Source of the DNA: Owenia fusiformis
Lineage: Eukaryota; Annelida; Polychaeta; Sabellida; Oweniidae
Direction: 5' to 3'
Assembly: GCA_903813345.2 (NCBI GenBank)
Contig: CAIIXF020000012.1
Span: forward strand, 32,994,572 to 33,058,571
Length of the DNA: 64,000 nt
Part shown: positions 62,469 through 64,000 of the stretch, in pieces
Position numbering within the stretch: position 1 is the first letter of the stretch
Layout of the letters: each line of letters opens with the position of its first letter
Notes under the pieces: generated by a model
The model's database searches: none
The model's input: only the letters and a program-made list of their open reading frames with translations
What the model was told of the DNA's origin: nothing
Position numbers and translations under genes: made by a program

Positions 62469-64000
62469 GTATAATCTATATTATGTATATAGGAACTTAA
62501 AATTTCACAGAGGTAGTGTAGATTTGGCGAGAATGCATGGTTCTATATCGCAATTTACAAGTATTTACAATCAAATAAAATATTTTGAAAGATAAAAACA
62601 TGAATGAAAAAAGAAAGTGAAACCTTGTCTAGTATGCATGTTTTGTCTGATCTATCTTAGTCTAATAATGCATATGTTCGATCTCGGGTAGGTTACATAC
62701 TGTGTCACAGCTAATAGTCAGACCTTCACATATCGTGAGCATTTGAAGATCCTTGTTGACCTGAATGTACCCCCGGGCTTGCTATTCACTTATTCCATGC
62801 AAGTACTGTATGTCTATCGACATCCTTGTTCCATGTAATAAATAAGTGGTAGATTTTCAAATTAAATAGAGTGTATCTCCTGAAACAGATTTGTATATAT
62901 GTGAATTATTCACTCCAGAGCACTTACCTTGAAAATCAAACCACAATAAACAAACCTGATTGCCCCTTGTTCATTTTATCGAAATGTGAACTCAAGCTCA
63001 TTAAAAATCCAACATATCTACGCTGGTATAGAGCCTTGGCATTCATTTTAATAAATATAATTTACAAGGAATATTTTTCAGCAGATTGGAAAAGATTAGG
63101 TTATTAAATAAACGTCTTTTACATTATTTTCCATGAGCACTAAATGCTCGTTTTTTGCTTCACTCAACTCAACTTCACTTTAAACCGCAATCGCGTGCAA
63201 AGACCGAACGGAATGCGTTCGCTTTTTTTCGCCGTTCGGTATTTTACTGTATCGGCATTTCACAAAAAACGATTTTTAAAAATATCAACAAAATGTGTGA
63301 TTTGCGTGATATTTGATCATACACGCTAAATTGATGCGTGATTTCTATTTTTCCAGCAAATGCGTGACAATCACGCCTAATGCGTGAGGGTTGACATGCC
63401 TGTGTCATACTACTTAGAGGTTATGTCACTATGACGTGAAATATGCCTGAGTTCTCCCAATATAGGCCGACCTTGGGAGGCTCTATATTTGGGCAAGAAC
63501 GAAGGCATATTTCACGTCATAGTGACATAACTGATGTATTACATGCCTTTGTTCCCATGGTTACTTTGTATCAATGACGTGACGTCATGATATTATCATG
63601 GTTATTAAAGATCTAATAGCAAAGGTTTTGCAAAAATAAATCAATGTAGTATAAAACAAATGTATGTATTATGAAGAAATAAATATATAATGAAAAAAAT
63701 AGATATGTGTTTGTAATATTGGTATAAACTTAAGATTAAAAAGTGTCACTATCTCTTTCATTTTTCAACAAATATAGGCTCACGTGACATGTGACGCGGG
63801 GCAGTCAATTTTGATCTATCGTAGACCATATCAGTATCAAATTACTGATATTTCAACCTCGTCTTGCGAGGCCATTTTGATTTGAAACATCTTGAATTTG
63901 GTGTCAAAATGAAGCTGGTCACGCCCACTTTCAGAGTTATCAATGAATCATTTACTACGACTACTATATTCATTTAGGAGGCGTGTAAAGTTAACCAATC
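62469..64000. other. downstream of the divergent exon; no further exon found
   Basis: 63180-63410 is rich in GCGTGA / TCACGC words and resembles 6500-6745 inverted or diverged. Open frames at 62871-63107 and 63144-63329 show no domain. Confidence 0.5.
63421..63530. repeat. 110-bp hairpin with perfect 28-bp arms
   Basis: TTATGTCACTATGACGTGAA + ATATGCCT at 63421-63448 and its exact inverse at 63503-63530. The stem continues inward with small mismatches (gttctcccaatatag versus the inverse of ctatatttgggcaagaac). Likely a foldback MITE. Confidence 0.9.

Noticed and set aside
1-64000. tRNA, rRNA or other structured RNA genes
   Set aside because: None recognised by eye. A tRNAscan-type and covariance-model search would be decisive and was not possible here.

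Overview
The window is nuclear DNA from an animal, most likely an aquatic invertebrate. The genes have short exons bounded by GT/AG introns, the AT-rich introns and intergenic DNA are packed with TIR elements, foldbacks and minisatellites, and the proteins are metazoan (a C2-C2-RasGAP-PH-Btk protein and a RING/B-box/NHL TRIM protein). The species cannot be named from the sequence alone. All gene models below are hand-translated and frame-checked across splice junctions; no alignment was run.

Layout. (1) 1-12.2 kb has no gene. It holds a 216-bp TIR element with a 5-bp target duplication (TSD), a 3.25-kb TIR element with a 9-bp TSD (2766-6018), a ~1.9-kb satellite of 32-bp units (8240-10115) and a foldback element (10.94-11.69 kb). 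(2) 12252-13373 (+) is an intronless reading frame for a 373-aa PLP/zinc D-serine dehydratase / D-threonine aldolase-like enzyme. (3) 15701-62032 (-) is a complete 19-coding-exon gene for a 905-aa Ras GTPase-activating protein of the RASAL1/RASA4 type; exon 1 is separated from exon 2 by a 25-kb intron. (4) Nested in its intron 12, on the opposite strand, is a four-exon TRIM-NHL gene (22942-26422, 779 aa). A decayed partial duplicate lies upstream of it, and two tandem copies of its own last-exon 3' end lie downstream. (5) At 62391 (+) a first coding exon of an unidentified divergent gene starts 358 bp from the RasGAP start, with an ETS-type site between them.

The genes do not form a pathway. 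The more striking material is repeat biology: at least five dispersed short-element families (called A-E here), several with readable TIRs and TSDs; two cases where a minisatellite appears to have grown inside a MITE; a 5'-truncated LINE inserted into a 32-bp minisatellite with an 11-bp TSD; a near-perfect 851-bp palindrome; and a degenerate second copy of the RasGAP gene's own Btk-motif exon, split by a transposon.
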